NCBI GenBank assembly: GCA_016735355.1
Contig: JAERRQ010000183.1
Location: 1 to 7,206, forward strand
Length of the DNA stretch: 7,206 nt
Source of the DNA: Desulfobacterales bacterium
GTDB taxonomy: Bacteria > Desulfobacterota > Desulfobacteria > Desulfobacterales > BuS5
Direction: 5' to 3'
The notes under the pieces are model-generated. The model worked only from the letters and a program-made list of their open reading frames with translations, was not told the DNA's origin and did not search any database. The translations under genes and the position numbers were made by a program. Positions 6,264-7,206 of the stretch are shown here, piece by piece. Position 1 is the stretch's first letter. Each line of letters starts with the position of its first letter.

Positions 6264-6299
6264 CCTATACCTCTCAAGGCTACAAAACGTATATTTTTT
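6261..6299 (+). terminator. Weak candidate terminator after the operon
   Basis: TAGCCT (6261-6266, including the stop codon) pairs with AGGCTA (6277-6282) around a 10-nt loop; a run of six T lies at 6294-6299. The gap of 11 nt between stem and T-run makes this atypical. The adjoining right 144-bp repeat, with its own hairpins, could end transcription instead. Confidence 0.3.
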
Positions 6300-6336
6300 G
6301 TAACCGTTCACGGTTGTCGGTTTACAGTTAACGGTT
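6300..6336 (-). repeat. Heptad array B (TTNACGG, 7-bp period)
   Basis: Seven-mers GTAACCG, TTCACGG, TTGTCGG, TTTACAG, TTAACGG follow one another. It is the inverted counterpart of array A within the right 144-bp repeat. Confidence 0.85.
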
Positions 6337-6442
6337 AAAAAACATACCAAAACTCGAATTCTAAACTGGGAACCAAAGGTTTGCTTTTACAAGGCTCTGA
6401 GTAAAAGCTTCCCAAGCTTTGCATGGGAACCCGGATGGTAAC
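6300..6442 (-). repeat. Right copy of 144-bp inverted repeat flanking the operon
   Basis: This is the inverted partner of 2582-2725. It keeps the same palindromes: CTTTTAC/GTAAAAG (6384-6390 with 6401-6407, extended to 8 bp here by G and C) and TTCCCA/TGGGAA (6409-6414 with 6424-6429). The inner edge starts 36 bp after the last stop codon. A transcript covering the whole operon would carry complementary ends. Confidence 0.9.
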
Positions 6443-6506
6443 TGATGATCGAAGCCTAATGATTGAAACATTTTAGCTATAAATTTCAAAATTTTTTGGT
6501 TTTTTC

Positions 6507-6543
6507 AACCGTGAACTGATAAGTGTAAACCGTGAACGGTTAC
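6507..6543 (+). repeat. Heptad array C (AACCGTG, 7-bp period)
   Basis: Seven-mers AACCGTG, AACTGAT, AAGTGTA, AACCGTG, AACGGTT are in tandem. The end (GTAAACCGTGAACGGTTAC, 6525-6543) and the preceding T-run resemble the inner end of the left 144-bp repeat, so this may be a truncated third copy in the same orientation as the left one. Confidence 0.75.
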
Positions 6544-6743
6544 AAAAATAGTGATCAAATGTGTATCTATTTGCATACAACAATGGTTTTGGTTTCGATG
6601 GTTGAGGATGGATTCGGACTATGCCAACTAAAACCGGCCAAGTTAATTTTTTTCCCATGCGCTGCCAAAAGACATATAATTCAACTTTCTGACTTATATT
6701 ATTTGTTTTGATTATCGGTGCTTTCTGTGGTTGATCCGTGCCT

Positions 6744-6773
6744 GGTTTACGGTTTACAGTTTACGGTTACCGG
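6744..6773 (-). repeat. Heptad array D (GGTTTAC, 7-bp period)
   Basis: Seven-mers GGTTTAC, GGTTTAC, AGTTTAC, GGTTACC are in tandem, in the orientation opposite to array E. Confidence 0.8.
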
Positions 6774-6862
6774 TCAGCTCAAAACAGGGTAGTGTTTTTA
6801 TTTATTTGAAATTGCATAGAAAATAGTTGGAATAAATACCAAACAATTCCTCAATGTAATTT

Positions 6863-6897
6863 CCGTAAACCGGCAACTGTAAACCGTAAACTTTAAA
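6863..6897 (+). repeat. Heptad array E (CCGTAAA, 7-bp period)
   Basis: Seven-mers CCGTAAA, CCGGCAA, CTGTAAA, CCGTAAA, CTTTAAA are in tandem. The array is the inverted partner of D. Confidence 0.8.
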
Positions 6898-7079
6898 ACG
6901 AACTGGTAGCAAGGCTCATATTATTTGTAAAACCAAAAGGTTATGCCAAGTCAGAAAGTTGAAACATATAACATATAAACTTGTTGAAATTATTGATCTG
7001 CACTCTTTTGTATGGACTACAAGAAATTGAGCCTGATGCATGGATAGGGTAGGGTGAGCGTTTTGAAAATGGTTTTTTG

Positions 7080-7119
7080 TATGAAATAAACTACATAATT
7101 AGTGGTAGTTTATTTCATA
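7080..7119. promoter_or_regulatory. Perfect 15-bp inverted repeat with 10-nt loop
   Basis: TATGAAATAAACTAC (7080-7094) is exactly complementary to 7105-7119. Arms are AT-rich and no T-tract follows, so an operator-type protein-binding site or an RNA hairpin is more likely than a terminator. It has a different sequence from the heptads and the 144-bp repeat. Any gene it would control lies beyond the right edge. Confidence 0.5.
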
Positions 7120-7206
7120 AATATAGGCAAAACTTTCATTTCTTTTGGGATGTTAAAAAACACTACACGGTATAACCACCTGAAAAATAATGCTTTATTA
7201 AAGTAA

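Larger units (their letters stand above)
6681..6962. repeat. Nested inverted-repeat (MITE-like) structure
   Basis: A 15-bp perfect inverted pair (TCAACTTTCTGACTT at 6681-6695; complement at 6948-6962) encloses the inverted heptad arrays D and E, which share a 17-bp perfect inverted match (6745-6761 with 6875-6891). The arm-to-array spacers are 48 and 50 nt, so the whole is roughly symmetric about 6820. No coding sequence is inside. Confidence 0.6.
6264..7206. other. 943-bp non-coding, repeat-rich region
   Basis: No open frame here has a start, Shine-Dalgarno and recognisable protein content. It holds the right copy of the 144-bp repeat, four heptad arrays (6300-6336, 6507-6543, 6744-6773, 6863-6897), a larger inverted structure (6681-6962) and a perfect 15-bp inverted repeat (7080-7119). 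I saw no transposase relic in any frame of this part and no tRNA or rRNA. Confidence 0.75.

Noticed and set aside
6473..6658. 61-codon minus-strand ORF in the right non-coding region
   Set aside because: It runs through heptad array C and T-runs, with no similarity to any family I know.
6300..6897. CRISPR array
   Set aside because: The repeats are 7-bp tandem units without unique spacers of constant length, and no cas genes are present.
7150..7206. 18-codon ORF ending exactly at the window edge
   Set aside because: No Shine-Dalgarno and a composition expected of AT-rich DNA; ending at the edge is coincidence.

Overview
The window looks like bacterial chromosome, moderately AT-rich, and most like a member of the Desulfobacterota (a sulfate-reducing deltaproteobacterial type). 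This is inferred from the style of the genes: near-identical 40-residue TPR repeats, a Cache sensor, a CaiB-type CoA transferase, and many dispersed short repeats next to a REP-associated transposase relic. No marker gene fixes the taxonomy. All intact genes are on the + strand.

Layout. Positions 1-545 hold the 3' end of a TPR-repeat protein. Positions 546-933 have no intact gene but contain a badly decayed minus-strand relic of a REP-associated transposase (RAYT, Y1/HUH family), recognisable only by translation. Positions 934-2526 encode a two-TM membrane protein that joins an extracytoplasmic dCache sensor to a cytoplasmic Schlafen/AlbA_2 domain. Positions 2757-6263 form a tight three-gene operon: arabinose-5-phosphate isomerase (kdsD/kpsF type), a family III CoA transferase, and a HAD phosphatase with an unrecognised N-terminal region. 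Positions 6264-7206 are non-coding and full of repeats.

Repeat architecture. The operon is bracketed by two inverted copies of a ~144-bp structured repeat (2582-2725 and 6300-6442, about 90% identical by hand alignment). One ends 31 bp before the first start codon and the other begins 36 bp after the last stop. Each copy has a degenerate 7-bp-period array (consensus NNAACCG / CGGTTNN) at its inner end, and three more such arrays lie at 6507-6543, 6744-6773 and 6863-6897. A second, imperfect inverted pair of ~22 bp (559-580 and 2548-2570) brackets the sensor gene; its left copy sits at the 3' end of the transposase relic. The repeats are therefore plausibly products of RAYT-type elements.

How the genes work together. 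Isomerase and phosphatase both suggest sugar-phosphate metabolism (the isomerase feeds Kdo synthesis in Gram-negatives), but the CoA transferase has no obvious place in that pathway, so the joint role of the operon is unknown. The most unusual protein is the dCache-AlbA_2 fusion: it has the residues expected of an amino-acid-binding dCache domain outside the membrane, and a Schlafen-like acidic triad inside. The idea of a ligand-gated nucleic-acid-acting protein is inference.
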